NCBI GenBank assembly: GCA_000383715.1
Contig: KB911838.1
Span: 221,755-285,754, forward strand
Direction of reading: 5' to 3'
From: Verrucomicrobia bacterium SCGC AAA164-E04
GTDB lineage: Bacteria > Verrucomicrobiota > Verrucomicrobiia > Limisphaerales > AAA164-E04
Length of the DNA stretch: 64,000 bases
Shown here: positions 40,285 through 50,714 of the stretch, piece by piece
Layout: every line of letters begins with the position of its first letter
How positions within the stretch are numbered: position 1 is the first letter of the stretch
The notes under the pieces: model-generated
What the model was told of the DNA's origin: nothing
Databases searched by the model: none
Seen by the model: only the letters and a program-made list of their open reading frames with translations
Position numbers and translations under genes: made by a program

Positions 40285-40489
40285 ACGGGTGCCAGATGGA
40301 TTTCAGGTTCCAGGCCCTCGGTGAGCTGAATTTTGAATCACCTCCCTTGGGGAAATATTCTATCGAGATATTGTCAGGCGAGGGGAAGATGCGCTCGGAC
40401 AGGACCGTTTCTCCATGGTTGCCAAAAACCCCGATAGAGAAATCATCCAGAAAAATCTGCATAAAAATGGGATCATCCCAAGCCATCAA
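40283..40489 (-). pseudogene. GH32-family C-terminal domain remnant
   Basis: Reverse frame LMAWDDPIFMQIFLDDFSIGVFGNHGETVLSERIFPSPDNISIEYFPKGGDSKFSSPRAWNLKSIWHP*, resembling the GH32 C-terminal pattern lRIFvDxSsvEvFxNdGexvlTxrifP...LkSiW; upstream stop in frame, no catalytic domain nearby. Confidence 0.7.
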
Positions 40490-40570
40490 AATGAAATATA
40501 CTCCTTAAAAAAGTTGGAATCGCTTTTTCAAGGAGTAATGGTAATAATCCTCCAAACATTTTGTCATATC

Positions 40571-42172
40571 ATGAAAAATAAAAATCCGTACATACTTCTG
40601 TTTTTGACGTTGTTTATCTGCCTTTCACAGGCTCAGGACAAGCGTCCCAATATTCTTTTTGTATTCACTGATGATCACGCCCCTCATGCCATTGGTGCCT
40701 ACAATGGTTGGTTGAAATCGGTCAACCCCACGCCAAATATCGATCAGCTTGCATCTCAAGGGATGCTTTTTGAAAACAGCTTTTGTTCCAATTCCATCTG
40801 TGGTCCGAGTCGAGCCGTGATTCTGTCAGGCAAACACAGTCACAAGAACGGATTCATGAACAATGGGAACAGCTTCGACTGGAATCAGCAGATTTTCCCC
40901 AAGATCCTTCGCGGATCTGGCTATCAAACTGCTCTTTACGGCAAGAGTCACCTCAAGGGGCGTCCTCAAGGATTTGATGACTGGGCTGTGCTTCCAGGGC
41001 AAGGGCTTTATTACAATCCTGATATGATTTTTCCAAACGGACGCCGCCGTGTTGATGGGTATTGCACGGACGTTGTCACCGATCTTGCCGTTGATTGGCT
41101 CAAGGAAAAACGTGATGCCGATCGTCCGTTCGTAATGATGGTCCAGCACAAGGCCCCACATAGAAACTGGATGCCTGCTCTGCGTCATTTGAACTTGTAT
41201 GATGACGTGAACATTCCAGAGCCTGCAACGCTCTTTGACCGATACGAGGATAACGCGCCTCCAGCACGTTTTCAGGAACTGGAAATCGATCGGCACATGG
41301 ATCTCAATTATGACCTGTTTGTAGACCTGACTCCTGAGTTCAATCAACCCCCTTCGCAGAAACGGCAGGATCGGTCCGCCTGGCACAATATGAAGCGCAT
41401 GTCTACCGAACAGCTTCGTCAATGGAGAGCCGCTTACGGTCCGAAGGATGCCGCTTTTCATGAGGCAGACCTGGAAGGCAAGGATCTCGTACGCTGGAAA
41501 TTCCAGCGCTATGCAAAAAACTACCTTCGCTGTATCAAGGGAGTTGATGAAAGTATCGGGCGTCTGAGAGATACGTTGAAGGAGCTTGATCTGGACGAAA
41601 ACACAATCGTGATCTACAGCTCCGATCAGGGGTTCTACATCGGAGATCACGGATGGTACGACAAGCGCTGGATGTATGAGGAATCACTGAAGATGCCATT
41701 CATTGCGTATTGGCCGGGAGTGACTCAGGCCGGTTCGCGGAATACCATGATGATCCAGAACCTGGATTACGGTCAGACCTTCCTGGATATGGCCGGAGCT
41801 ACCATTCCCGAAGACATGCAGGGTGCCTCACTCGTTCCTCTGCTGCAGGGAAAAACTCCTGCGAACTGGCGCAAGAGCATATACTACCATTACTACGAAT
41901 ATCCGAGTGTTCACATGGTGCCGCGTCATTATGGCATAAGGACCGAGCGCTACAAATTAATGCACTTTTATCAATTCGGTGAGGAATGGGAACTCTATGA
42001 TTTGGAAACCGATCCAGATGAGTTGACTAATATCTATGGTAGAAACGAGTATGCTCAGTTGAGCTTTGATTTGAAAAATCAGCTATCAGAATTGCAAAGA
42101 CATTATGAAGACGACAGTGATATTTCCGAAAAGTCGGATGCGTGGAAGGCGGAAATGAGAGGCAGTAACTAA
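40571..42172 (+). CDS. Sulfatase (S1 family, Cys-type)
   Basis: Signal peptide MKNKNPYILLFLTLFICLSQAQ; RPNILFVFTDDHAPHAIGAYN; NSICGPSRAVILSGKHSH (C-x-P-S-R); SSDQGFYIGDHGWYDKRWMYEESLKMPFI. Confidence 0.95.
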   Translation: MKNKNPYILLFLTLFICLSQAQDKRPNILFVFTDDHAPHAIGAYNGWLKSVNPTPNIDQLASQGMLFENSFCSNSICGPSRAVILSGKHSHKNGFMNNGNSFDWNQQIFPKILRGSGYQTALYGKSHLKGRPQGFDDWAVLPGQGLYYNPDMIFPNGRRRVDGYCTDVVTDLAVDWLKEKRDADRPFVMMVQHKAPHRNWMPALRHLNLYDDVNIPEPATLFDRYEDNAPPARFQELEIDRHMDLNYDLFVDLTPEFNQPPSQKRQDRSAWHNMKRMSTEQLRQWRAAYGPKDAAFHEADLEGKDLVRWKFQRYAKNYLRCIKGVDESIGRLRDTLKELDLDENTIVIYSSDQGFYIGDHGWYDKRWMYEESLKMPFIAYWPGVTQAGSRNTMMIQNLDYGQTFLDMAGATIPEDMQGASLVPLLQGKTPANWRKSIYYHYYEYPSVHMVPRHYGIRTERYKLMHFYQFGEEWELYDLETDPDELTNIYGRNEYAQLSFDLKNQLSELQRHYEDDSDISEKSDAWKAEMRGSN

Positions 42173-42200
42173 ATTAAGCATCTCGAAATTTTTCAAAAAG

Positions 42201-42239
42201 CACCTGTTGTCATCCCTGGATGATTGCAGGTGTTTTTTT
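42201..42239 (+). terminator. Rho-independent terminator after sulfatase
   Basis: CACCTGTTGTCATCC CT GGATGATTGCAGGTG TTTTTTTA. Confidence 0.8.
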
Positions 42240-42442
42240 ATCCGATTCCTCAATGAGTGGTTGCTTTGAAGGTTAAGCAAAAGATGATACTCCATTGAAG
42301 GGTGCACATCTTTGCGTAGCCTTCTGGTTTCGCTCGAACCTTTGATCTCAAGGCAGTCTTTAACACGGGTGTTCTTGCTGCTGAAAACTTAAATGTCTGT
42401 TGAAGGAAAAGTGATTGCAGTTACTCTTCAAAAAAAAATAAA

Positions 42443-44380
42443 ATGAGAACGCTACTGTATTTATTTTGTTGCCTGCCTGGTTGGTTTGCAGTTGAACTCT
42501 CCGGCGCCTCCCTGTCATCGCCGGATGGCAATATTTCATTGAACTTCGAACTCAGGTCGCTGGGGGATCTGGATCATTGTCCTGTTTATGAAGTGTCCTA
42601 CCGAGGTGAACGCATTGTGAAACCTTCTCGTCTTGGTCTGGTGTTTGCAGGTGCCGATGCGTTGACTCACGATCTAAGCGTTCAATCCACTCAGTTCACT
42701 GAACACAACGGTCTGTGGAAGCCGGTTTATGGTGAGCGCAGTCAGGTGCAGGATCACTACAATCAGTTAAAAGTGTCGCTTTCACGTAGAGATGCTGGTG
42801 GCGTTATTCTGGAATGCATCTTCCGGTGCTACGATCAGGGTGTCGCCTTTTGTTATCGACTCCCCCGACAGGGCACCAGCGGAGCTATTCACATTGACGA
42901 AGAGCTTACGGAATTTGCGTTTGAAAATAATCACGCTGCCTGGTGCGTGTACTCAGCTCAAGGCAAGTATGTCTTGAAAACGATAGACACCATGGGGCGT
43001 GGTGTGGAACGGCCATTGACCTTGAAGACGCAAGAGGGTCGTTACATCGCCATTGCTGAAGCGGGTTTGGTTGATTATGCGCGGATGAGATTACGTCAAC
43101 ATGAAACGCGCCCTCATGCCATCGTCAGTGACTTGAGTGGCGATGTGATCGTTTCTCTACCGGCTGTCAGCCCCTGGCGCGTGATCCTGCTGGGGCAAAG
43201 TCCGGGTGAATTGCTGGAGAACAATGATTTGATCTTGAACCTCAATACGCCGAACGCGATTGAGGATTGTTCCTGGATTCGCCCCGGTAAAGTCATCCGA
43301 GAGGTAACGTTGACCACGCAGGGAGGTAAGGCCTGCGTGGATTTCGCCGTGGAGCATCAACTTCAATATGTGGAGTTTGATGCTGGGTGGTATGGACCGG
43401 AAAACAGTGAAGCTTCCGATGCGCGGACAGTGACTTTGGATCCTGCGCGTTCACCAGGGCCACTGGATCTACCGGAAGTGATTCGTTATGCCAGGGAACG
43501 TGACATCGGTATTTTATTATATGTCAACCGCAGGGCCCTGGAACGACAGCTCGACGAGCTTTTACCTTTGTATCGAGATTGGGGTATCAAGGGATTGAAG
43601 TATGGTTTTGTGAGCGTCGGAACCCAGAAGGCGACCGCCTGGCTGCACGAAGCGATCCGGAAAGCTGCAGATCACCAGTTAATGGTGGACGTGCATGACG
43701 AATATCGACCCACCGGATACAGCCGCACCTATCCGAATTTCATGACTCAGGAAGGCATTGGTGGTGATGAAACCGCGCCCTCCAATGAGCAAACCTTGAC
43801 CATACTGTTTACGCGGATGCTGGCCGGAGCAGGGGACAACACCCTTTGCTATTATGACGATCGAGTGATTCGAGACGCTTCGCATGCCTATCAGCTGGCC
43901 AAGGCCGTTTGTTTCTATAGTCCCTGGCAGTTTCTTTACTGGTATGACAGGCCTCCGGGATCGCCTCGACGCAAAGGCGGCGCCGGAGGGCAGAAGGGGG
44001 TGGTTGGTAATGAGCCGGAACTGGAATTTTATGATCATGTGCCGACTGTTTGGGATGATACCAAGGTCATGCATGGCGCGATTGGTGACTATGCGGTTTT
44101 GGCTCGAAGGAGTGGTGAAGATTGGTTTGTCGGTTGCATGAACAGCGGAGAGCCTCGGACCTTGTCCGTGCCGTTTCATTTTCTACCCGAGGGCAAAACC
44201 TATGTTGCTCATGTTTATTCCGATGACCCATCGGTCAAAACGAGAACACACGTGAGAATCGATCGTTACCGTGTGGATTCGAGAACCGTCTTTGAGACGT
44301 CAATGACGGCTCAAGGGGGGCAAGCCATCCGTCTTGTTCCTGCTAGACTAGAGGAGACTTATCCTTTCTACGGGCAATGA
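42443..44380 (+). CDS. Glycoside hydrolase family 97
   Basis: SPDGNISLNFEL...YEVSYRGERIVKPSRLGLVF; LWKPVYGERSQVQDHYN; DWGIKGLKYGFV; VDVHDEYRPTGYSRTYPNFMTQEGIGGDE. Confidence 0.92.
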   Translation: MRTLLYLFCCLPGWFAVELSGASLSSPDGNISLNFELRSLGDLDHCPVYEVSYRGERIVKPSRLGLVFAGADALTHDLSVQSTQFTEHNGLWKPVYGERSQVQDHYNQLKVSLSRRDAGGVILECIFRCYDQGVAFCYRLPRQGTSGAIHIDEELTEFAFENNHAAWCVYSAQGKYVLKTIDTMGRGVERPLTLKTQEGRYIAIAEAGLVDYARMRLRQHETRPHAIVSDLSGDVIVSLPAVSPWRVILLGQSPGELLENNDLILNLNTPNAIEDCSWIRPGKVIREVTLTTQGGKACVDFAVEHQLQYVEFDAGWYGPENSEASDARTVTLDPARSPGPLDLPEVIRYARERDIGILLYVNRRALERQLDELLPLYRDWGIKGLKYGFVSVGTQKATAWLHEAIRKAADHQLMVDVHDEYRPTGYSRTYPNFMTQEGIGGDETAPSNEQTLTILFTRMLAGAGDNTLCYYDDRVIRDASHAYQLAKAVCFYSPWQFLYWYDRPPGSPRRKGGAGGQKGVVGNEPELEFYDHVPTVWDDTKVMHGAIGDYAVLARRSGEDWFVGCMNSGEPRTLSVPFHFLPEGKTYVAHVYSDDPSVKTRTHVRIDRYRVDSRTVFETSMTAQGGQAIRLVPARLEETYPFYGQ

Positions 44381-44438
44381 ACAAAAGATTTCCTCATGCA
44401 TTCTTTCAAGTAACTTCATTGCGCTCGAGACGTGGGAT

Positions 44439-46406
44439 TTAAATTGCTTTCCACTTTCTCAGATCTCCTTCGCGTATGGTTTGGCCCTCTTTATCGAGCT
44501 TTTCCAGCAGAGGGATTGCGATGCGTCGAGGGATTTCCAGAACCTGGCGCAGTGAACTCACGGAGGAAGGGCCCTGAGTGGTCAGGTGGTTTTTAATTTT
44601 GCGAAGATAGTCCTCGTGCACCGATTGAAGGACCAGAAGGTCCGTCCCGATTTCAACGACTTTGTTCATCCTGATGAGGCATCGAATGGCGTCTCCCGCA
44701 TCTTGAGATGTATCGTAGTGTTTTCGGGCTGGAGGTTCGTTGGGAGTCAGGGAGAGTTCCTTCAGGATCTGATCAGCGAGAGGTGCCAGTCGATCGGGCA
44801 GAGTCACACTGTGGCTCTGATGGCAGAGGCATTCTCCAGCTTGTTCAATCGCGTGTTCTTTTCCAAGGTCACGCAGCACCATGGGTAACAGATCCAGTGA
44901 AGGAAGCAATTTACCAAACTCCCTGCGCAGTGTTTCCAATGGAATTCCCGGCTTGTCGGGATGTGTTTGATGAAAAAGGATCACATGGTTGGCCATGACG
45001 GTGAGGTTGGTGTTCCACCATTGGGTATCCAGCAGCCAGTCACTTCGCTTGATGGCCTGTTTTGCTTTCACTAGCTTGGCCGCTTCTCTGGCCAATTGCT
45101 TGGCCGTCCATTGTCCCTTTGCAGCGAATGTGTCCAGTTGAATGCCATGATCTCTTGCGAGTCGTGCTCTCAGGTAGTCGTGAGCATCTCCTGAGCTTGA
45201 GGACAAATGGTTCAGGTATGTTTGCTGCTCCAGGTGACTCAGTTTTCGGTGGGAGCTGTCCGCATCCCAAATACGGCCTCCTCCCAGGGTTCCTTGCTGT
45301 GACCAATCGCGAAGTACGAATCGATCTCCCTCTACCGCAAACATGGGGCGCTCAAGCCGGATGCGGGCAGCTGTTCGGGTTCCAGGAGGCATGGGTTCAT
45401 GATTTGGAAAATGAATCCTGCCTGGAATGTTGTCTGATCCGATATGCACTCGGATGCGAGTGCCGCTCTTGATGCAACCGTTTATTGGATTACCGGGTTT
45501 GTCGAAACGTGAGGTGCGCTCCATGATGGCATCCAGACAAGTTGTGTTCTCTCCCAAACCGTCAATGGTGACAACCTGTCCACGCCCCACGGATGTGTTT
45601 GTAAACGCGTGTTCTTTTCGCAGCGTGGTTCCGGGTAAATTGAGAGCTGTGCGCATGCCGGGTGCGGCTGCCTTCTGCTTCGCATGATGGTGCTGAATCG
45701 ATCTGATTTTCGTTCGCAGATTTCCTGGTTGAACGCAAACGGATTGGTCGGTGGTGAAGGGAGCCCCGATCAGCGTGCCGGTAACCACGGTGCCCATGCC
45801 CTTGACTGAAAAACAGCGATCGACAGGCAGGCGTGGTTTGCCAAGATCAAGATGGGCAGGCTGCACTCTCAAGATGTCTGCCACAGCCTTTCCCAGTGCA
45901 TCGAATCCTTCATGCGTTTTGGTAGAAGTGGCAATGATGGGCGCTTCCTCAAAACGTGTTACCTTCAGTTCCTCACGGATCATTTCCATGACAAAATCCG
46001 CCTCACCTTCCGCAAGGTCCGATTTTGTCATGACCACGATCAGGTTGGGCACAGCCAGGTATTCCAGGATTTGAAAATGTTCTTCCGTCTGTGGCATCCA
46101 GCCATCATCTGCTGCGACGACCAAAAGACCAAGATCTACCCCCCCGACCCCGGAAATCATATTTTTCACGAAATCTTCGTGACCGGGCACATCCACGATT
46201 CCCAGGTCATACTGGGTGGACGGGTTTTCTGGATCCCGCAACAACCATTGAGCAAATCCGAGATCAATCGTGATACCCCTTCGTTTTTCTTCGGGTAAGC
46301 GGTCGGGATCCTCCTGCGTCAATGTCTTGACCAGGGCGCTCTTGCCATGATCGACATGTCCGGCCGTGGCGACAATGAATGGAATGGATCGTTTGGCTTC
46401 GTTCAT
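44439..46406 (-). CDS. selB: Selenocysteine-specific translation elongation factor SelB
   Basis: IVATAGHVDHGKSALVKTLT, GITIDLGFAQW, DVPGHEDFVKNMISGVGGVDLGLLVVAADDGWMPQTEEH; C-terminal winged-helix-like region. Confidence 0.93.
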   Translation of the reverse strand: MNEAKRSIPFIVATAGHVDHGKSALVKTLTQEDPDRLPEEKRRGITIDLGFAQWLLRDPENPSTQYDLGIVDVPGHEDFVKNMISGVGGVDLGLLVVAADDGWMPQTEEHFQILEYLAVPNLIVVMTKSDLAEGEADFVMEMIREELKVTRFEEAPIIATSTKTHEGFDALGKAVADILRVQPAHLDLGKPRLPVDRCFSVKGMGTVVTGTLIGAPFTTDQSVCVQPGNLRTKIRSIQHHHAKQKAAAPGMRTALNLPGTTLRKEHAFTNTSVGRGQVVTIDGLGENTTCLDAIMERTSRFDKPGNPINGCIKSGTRIRVHIGSDNIPGRIHFPNHEPMPPGTRTAARIRLERPMFAVEGDRFVLRDWSQQGTLGGGRIWDADSSHRKLSHLEQQTYLNHLSSSSGDAHDYLRARLARDHGIQLDTFAAKGQWTAKQLAREAAKLVKAKQAIKRSDWLLDTQWWNTNLTVMANHVILFHQTHPDKPGIPLETLRREFGKLLPSLDLLPMVLRDLGKEHAIEQAGECLCHQSHSVTLPDRLAPLADQILKELSLTPNEPPARKHYDTSQDAGDAIRCLIRMNKVVEIGTDLLVLQSVHEDYLRKIKNHLTTQGPSSVSSLRQVLEIPRRIAIPLLEKLDKEGQTIREGDLRKWKAI

Positions 46407-47815
46407 GCTTCTTTTGATGAACGAAGGACGAGTTTCTCTTCAATTTGTTGGATGCATGCGGAGATGGTTTCGTCCTGATCAGAAAAGATCGTGCGAAGAT
46501 TCAATCGAAATGATCCTTGTTGCACATAGCCGATTACCGGTGGGTGGCATTCGCGGAATGATCTGGCAATGGTGTCCGGTTTGATACTCTGGATACTCAC
46601 CTCAATGGCAATCGAAGCCATGCGTGTTCGAGGCATGGTGCCTCCACCTACCTCAGAATCTGTTTCAATGATGTTCAAGTCGACGGTCCTGCAGTTGGAT
46701 GCTTTCAATATGGCGTCTGCGCGGTCTTTAAGGTTTTGTCTGGATTGGCTCAGCAATTCATAGGCAGGCAAGTCTGGAAGCTTGGGCGACTCGGGGTCGT
46801 TTTTGGATTCGAGATGTTTCTGCACAGTGAATTCCAAAGCACTCAGTACCATCTTATCTGGTCTCAAGGCACGGAAAAAAGGATTGGATTTCAAGCGTTC
46901 AATCCATGTTTCTTTCCCTACAATGATGCCTGCTTGAGGGCCTGCCATCAACTTATCTCCGCTGAAGCAAACCATGTCCGCTCCTTTTTGAACGATGGAT
47001 TCCGGAGTGGGTTCTTCTTCTATCCCAAAATGAGATGCTGTGTGGATCAAAGCGCCGCTGCCCAAATCGACTGCAAATGGTATTTGCTGGCTTTTGGCTA
47101 ATTCTGCCAAGTCCTTGATCGAAGCTGATTCGACAAATCCATCCATGTAAAAGTTGCTTTGATGGACCTTCAGTATGAGTGCTGTCTCGTCAGTGATTGA
47201 TTTCTTGTAATCATTGATATGAGTGCGGTTGGTTGTTCCGATCTCTTTCAATTGTAGCCCAGCTGATTCAAGGATCTCCGGAATGCGGAATCCACCACCG
47301 ATCTGGACAAGCTCACTTCTGGAAACCAGCACTTCGCGACGATCCTTTAATTTACAGGCACTTAGAATGAGGATCAATGCCGATGCACAATTGTTGACTA
47401 CAGTTGCCGATTCAGAACAGGTCAGGACCGCCAGCGCTTTTTCGACTAGAGCGCCACGCTTGCCGCGTTTGCCAGTGTTGAGGTCCAGTTCCAGACTGTT
47501 ATAGCCGATCAGACTTTGATTCACATGCACGCAGAGGTCCATGTGGAATGGGGCTCTTCCCATATTTGTATGTAGCACCACTCCAGTTGCGTTGATGACC
47601 GGTTGCAGATGGCCTTTTTCGATACGTTCAAGATGCGAACCTATGGCAGCTTCGATAAAGGCGGTATCGGGCAAAGAATGTTCTTGTTGCCAAACACGGA
47701 GAAGGTCCTGAATCAGTCTTTTTCGGAGTAAACGCGGAATAGGATACGAATCGGTTTTTCTTAACAGCGAATCGATGGATGGGGGTCTTCTTCTGTTGGA
47801 ATCTGACTGGTTCAT
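46403..47815 (-). CDS. selA: L-seryl-tRNA(Sec) selenium transferase SelA
   Basis: NATGVVLHTNMGRAP, YNSLELDLNTGKRGKRG, VNNCASALIL, GDKLMAGPQAGIIVG; overlaps selB start by 4 nt; start MNQSDSNRRRPPSIDSLL at 47815. Confidence 0.93.
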   Translation of the reverse strand: MNQSDSNRRRPPSIDSLLRKTDSYPIPRLLRKRLIQDLLRVWQQEHSLPDTAFIEAAIGSHLERIEKGHLQPVINATGVVLHTNMGRAPFHMDLCVHVNQSLIGYNSLELDLNTGKRGKRGALVEKALAVLTCSESATVVNNCASALILILSACKLKDRREVLVSRSELVQIGGGFRIPEILESAGLQLKEIGTTNRTHINDYKKSITDETALILKVHQSNFYMDGFVESASIKDLAELAKSQQIPFAVDLGSGALIHTASHFGIEEEPTPESIVQKGADMVCFSGDKLMAGPQAGIIVGKETWIERLKSNPFFRALRPDKMVLSALEFTVQKHLESKNDPESPKLPDLPAYELLSQSRQNLKDRADAILKASNCRTVDLNIIETDSEVGGGTMPRTRMASIAIEVSIQSIKPDTIARSFRECHPPVIGYVQQGSFRLNLRTIFSDQDETISACIQQIEEKLVLRSSKEA

Positions 47816-47983
47816 CTGGAAACCCATCACATCCGAAATTAGTTGTTTTGGCAATGCGTAAGAGGGAATTAACCTTCCTATGAGGGGTATCGAAACCAAG
47901 ATTCAAAACATACACGAGGAATTATGGGTAGATTTTTGTCTGGTGCTTGAATTTCAGCGATTGTTTGGGTAGTTTTTAAAAGA

Positions 47984-48889
47984 ATGTTAGATGACCGGCC
48001 ATACATGCAGTCCCCATACCATGCCCAAACAAAGTTTTCGGCGGTCGTGATACTCATTGTCATCTGTGCAGGCGTCTTCCTGCTTCAAATTTTTACCCAG
48101 CCCAGTAGTTCATCTCTAGTGAACTCGGTATGGGGTCAGTATTTTTACCTCAGCCAAATCGGTGTATCCCGCGGGTTTCTTTGGCAATTGATCACTTTTC
48201 AGTTCATTCATGGAAGCCTTCTGCACTTACTGTTTAATTGTTGGGCATTGTATCTCTTTGGGCGAAGTATTGAAGAATCGCAGGGCAAAGCTGGTTTTTT
48301 CAGAGTCTATTTTTTGTCAGGAGTCGCAGGCGGACTTTTGCATGTCATCATCGCCTGGGGTCTGAACGGTAATTCGGTCCCAATGTTAATGGTCGGGGCC
48401 TCAGCCGGTGTGTATGGACTCATTGCGGTGTTTGCCCGCCTCTGGCCTGATACACCCCTAACAATGTTCCCTATCCCTATCACCATCAAGGTGAAACATC
48501 TGTTCTTCATTCTCCTGGCGATTGCGGGTTTGGGACTGATCTTATCGCGGGGTAGCGGGGTTTCTCATGCGGGTCATTTTGGCGGAGCCATCGCGGGTCT
48601 GTTATACGTCTATTTCGCAATTGAGGGTAAAAAGGTGTCTTTCGCAATGTCATCAAGGCCTTCCCTGAGCAAAGTGCGCCAAGTTCACCCAGTGAGTAAA
48701 GTCGGCAGCGTGCTCAAGCGCGTGTCGAGGTCCAATAAAAACTCCTCCTCACTTACCGAAGAGGAATTCATCACTCGGAAAGTCGATCCAATTCTTGAAA
48801 AGATTTCTGCTCACGGAATCCACAGCCTCACCGAGAGTGAGCGGAAAATACTCGAATCGGCTCGATCTCGCCTCAAAGGACGATTATAG
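47984..48889 (+). CDS. Rhomboid-family intramembrane serine protease
   Basis: ITFQFIHGSLLHLLFNCWALYLFG, VGASAGVYGLIA, HAGHFGGAIAGLLYVYF. Confidence 0.93.
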   Translation: MLDDRPYMQSPYHAQTKFSAVVILIVICAGVFLLQIFTQPSSSSLVNSVWGQYFYLSQIGVSRGFLWQLITFQFIHGSLLHLLFNCWALYLFGRSIEESQGKAGFFRVYFLSGVAGGLLHVIIAWGLNGNSVPMLMVGASAGVYGLIAVFARLWPDTPLTMFPIPITIKVKHLFFILLAIAGLGLILSRGSGVSHAGHFGGAIAGLLYVYFAIEGKKVSFAMSSRPSLSKVRQVHPVSKVGSVLKRVSRSNKNSSSLTEEEFITRKVDPILEKISAHGIHSLTESERKILESARSRLKGRL

Positions 48890-48992
48890 AACTCCAAGAT
48901 CATTCTATTTGTTCTCATTTACAAAGGTAGCTTTCTGAAGTGAGCATACTGAGAGCTCACAACAAACGAACCTTGAATCGAGGAGCACTGTC

Positions 48993-50714
48993 ATGAATTT
49001 ATTCCCTGTCTTAGGGCGTGAACTGCAGATCAGCGCCAGAAAACCGCTCACTCATCGATTAAGAGTGGTGATTGTATTTGTCTGCCTTGCGTTTTGTGGA
49101 AGGACACTCTTCCCCTCTTCCCGCATGGGAAACATGGGAGCAGGACAAGGAATCAATCTCTTTCTCACACTCACTGTCATTGCGGTTCTTTTCAGCGCAT
49201 TTGCGGGTGTGTTTGTCTGCTCTGACAGTCTGAGCCGAGAAAAACGAGATGGCACGCTTGAATTATTGTTTCTCACCAATCTGCGACCAATCGACGTGGT
49301 GTTTGGAAAACTCTTTGCGCACGGATTGAATTTGTTTTACGGATTGCTTGCCTTCGTGCCCATCCTTGCGATGACTCTTCAAATGGGTGGGGTAAGTCTG
49401 GCCTTGGTGGGAAAAACGGTGCTTGTCCTCTTAAATTGTCTCTTCTTGTCGATCGCGGTTGGTATATTTGTTTCATCCATCAGCAAGGATGAGCGAAAAG
49501 CGCTCTGGGCCTCCATTGGCTTGTTATTCATCATCTATGTCGGTCCTTACATTTTGATTGAGTACGCGTCGCAGAACTTGGAATGGGGATTTGAGGCTTC
49601 TGCCCGCCTGTTATCCTTTATCTCTCCCCTGACGGCTATGAACCTTATCTTGGATGGCGGTTTTAATCGTCTTCCGACCTCCGGTTTGCGTGGATTGAAC
49701 GCGGGTGGCATGGGTTTTTATATTGCCCTGTTGGTGCCCCACCTTCTTGGCTGGTTCCTTCTATATCGCTCAGGACGTTCTATTGCCAGGTTGGCTTCAG
49801 ATAGCCCGCGCTCGACCTGGTTTGACGCTATTCGGGAGCGTTGGCACTACTTTCTGTTTGGGCGAGGAGAACAAAGGAGGGTTCATCGACAATGGTTGCT
49901 GGATCATCATCCGATGACGTGGATGGTCATGCGGGAAAAGTTGAAGCTGAAGTATGTCTGGACCTTCGTCGTCTCGGTTCTGTTCATCTGGGTGATGGGC
50001 TATATGTTCAATGGAGAAATCATGGCCGAACCCACCTTGCTGATCTCACTGGGAACGTTTGTTCATTTTTTCCTCAAAATATGGGTGGCCTCGGAGGCTG
50101 CTTCGGCCATTGCTGAGGATCGCAGAACAGGTGCTCTGGAATTGGTCGTCACGACTCCTCTGGGTGCTCATGGAATCGTTCATGGCATTTTCAAGGCCTC
50201 ATTGCTTCAATTCTGGAAACCCGTCTTATTGTTAGTGGTGGCCGAGGTGCTTCTGGTCTGCACGATTGTGGCTCCTGGGCATGATCAGGACATGTCGCTG
50301 CTCCGTTTTCAATACCTGGCGGCCATCGGTATGCTGGTGGTAGACATGGTGTCGATTGGATGGGTTGCCATCTGGCATGCACTGAAAACGGGTAGTTCGC
50401 ACAAAGCCATAGGGCGCTCGGTGGTATGGATGCTGGCTTTGCCCTGGGTAATTTACTTCTTCGGATTTCAAACATGGGACATGGTCTGGAAGCCTGCTGT
50501 GAGCCACATTAACTATTGGCTTCATGATGTGGTTTCACCCACTCAAGACCAGCGTAATGACATCAAGTTCCTTCACCAGTCAGGCCATATTGTCTTCTGG
50601 TGCCTGATTGGACTGGCTTGGAATTTCTGGTATGCCTGGCGCCGAACACGCCGCCGGGTGCTGAGCCGGTTTCAAACCATGGTTTCAGAATCGAGTCTTG
50701 AGGGGAAATCATGA
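48993..50714 (+). CDS. ABC-2-type transporter permease
   Basis: Multi-TM; SDSLSREKRDGTLELLFLTNLRPIDVVFGKLFA; EDRRTGALELVVTTPL. Confidence 0.88.
   Translation: MNLFPVLGRELQISARKPLTHRLRVVIVFVCLAFCGRTLFPSSRMGNMGAGQGINLFLTLTVIAVLFSAFAGVFVCSDSLSREKRDGTLELLFLTNLRPIDVVFGKLFAHGLNLFYGLLAFVPILAMTLQMGGVSLALVGKTVLVLLNCLFLSIAVGIFVSSISKDERKALWASIGLLFIIYVGPYILIEYASQNLEWGFEASARLLSFISPLTAMNLILDGGFNRLPTSGLRGLNAGGMGFYIALLVPHLLGWFLLYRSGRSIARLASDSPRSTWFDAIRERWHYFLFGRGEQRRVHRQWLLDHHPMTWMVMREKLKLKYVWTFVVSVLFIWVMGYMFNGEIMAEPTLLISLGTFVHFFLKIWVASEAASAIAEDRRTGALELVVTTPLGAHGIVHGIFKASLLQFWKPVLLLVVAEVLLVCTIVAPGHDQDMSLLRFQYLAAIGMLVVDMVSIGWVAIWHALKTGSSHKAIGRSVVWMLALPWVIYFFGFQTWDMVWKPAVSHINYWLHDVVSPTQDQRNDIKFLHQSGHIVFWCLIGLAWNFWYAWRRTRRRVLSRFQTMVSESSLEGKS

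Noticed and set aside
40826-41650. 274-aa minus-strand ORF
   Set aside because: Antisense to the sulfatase; shadow ORF
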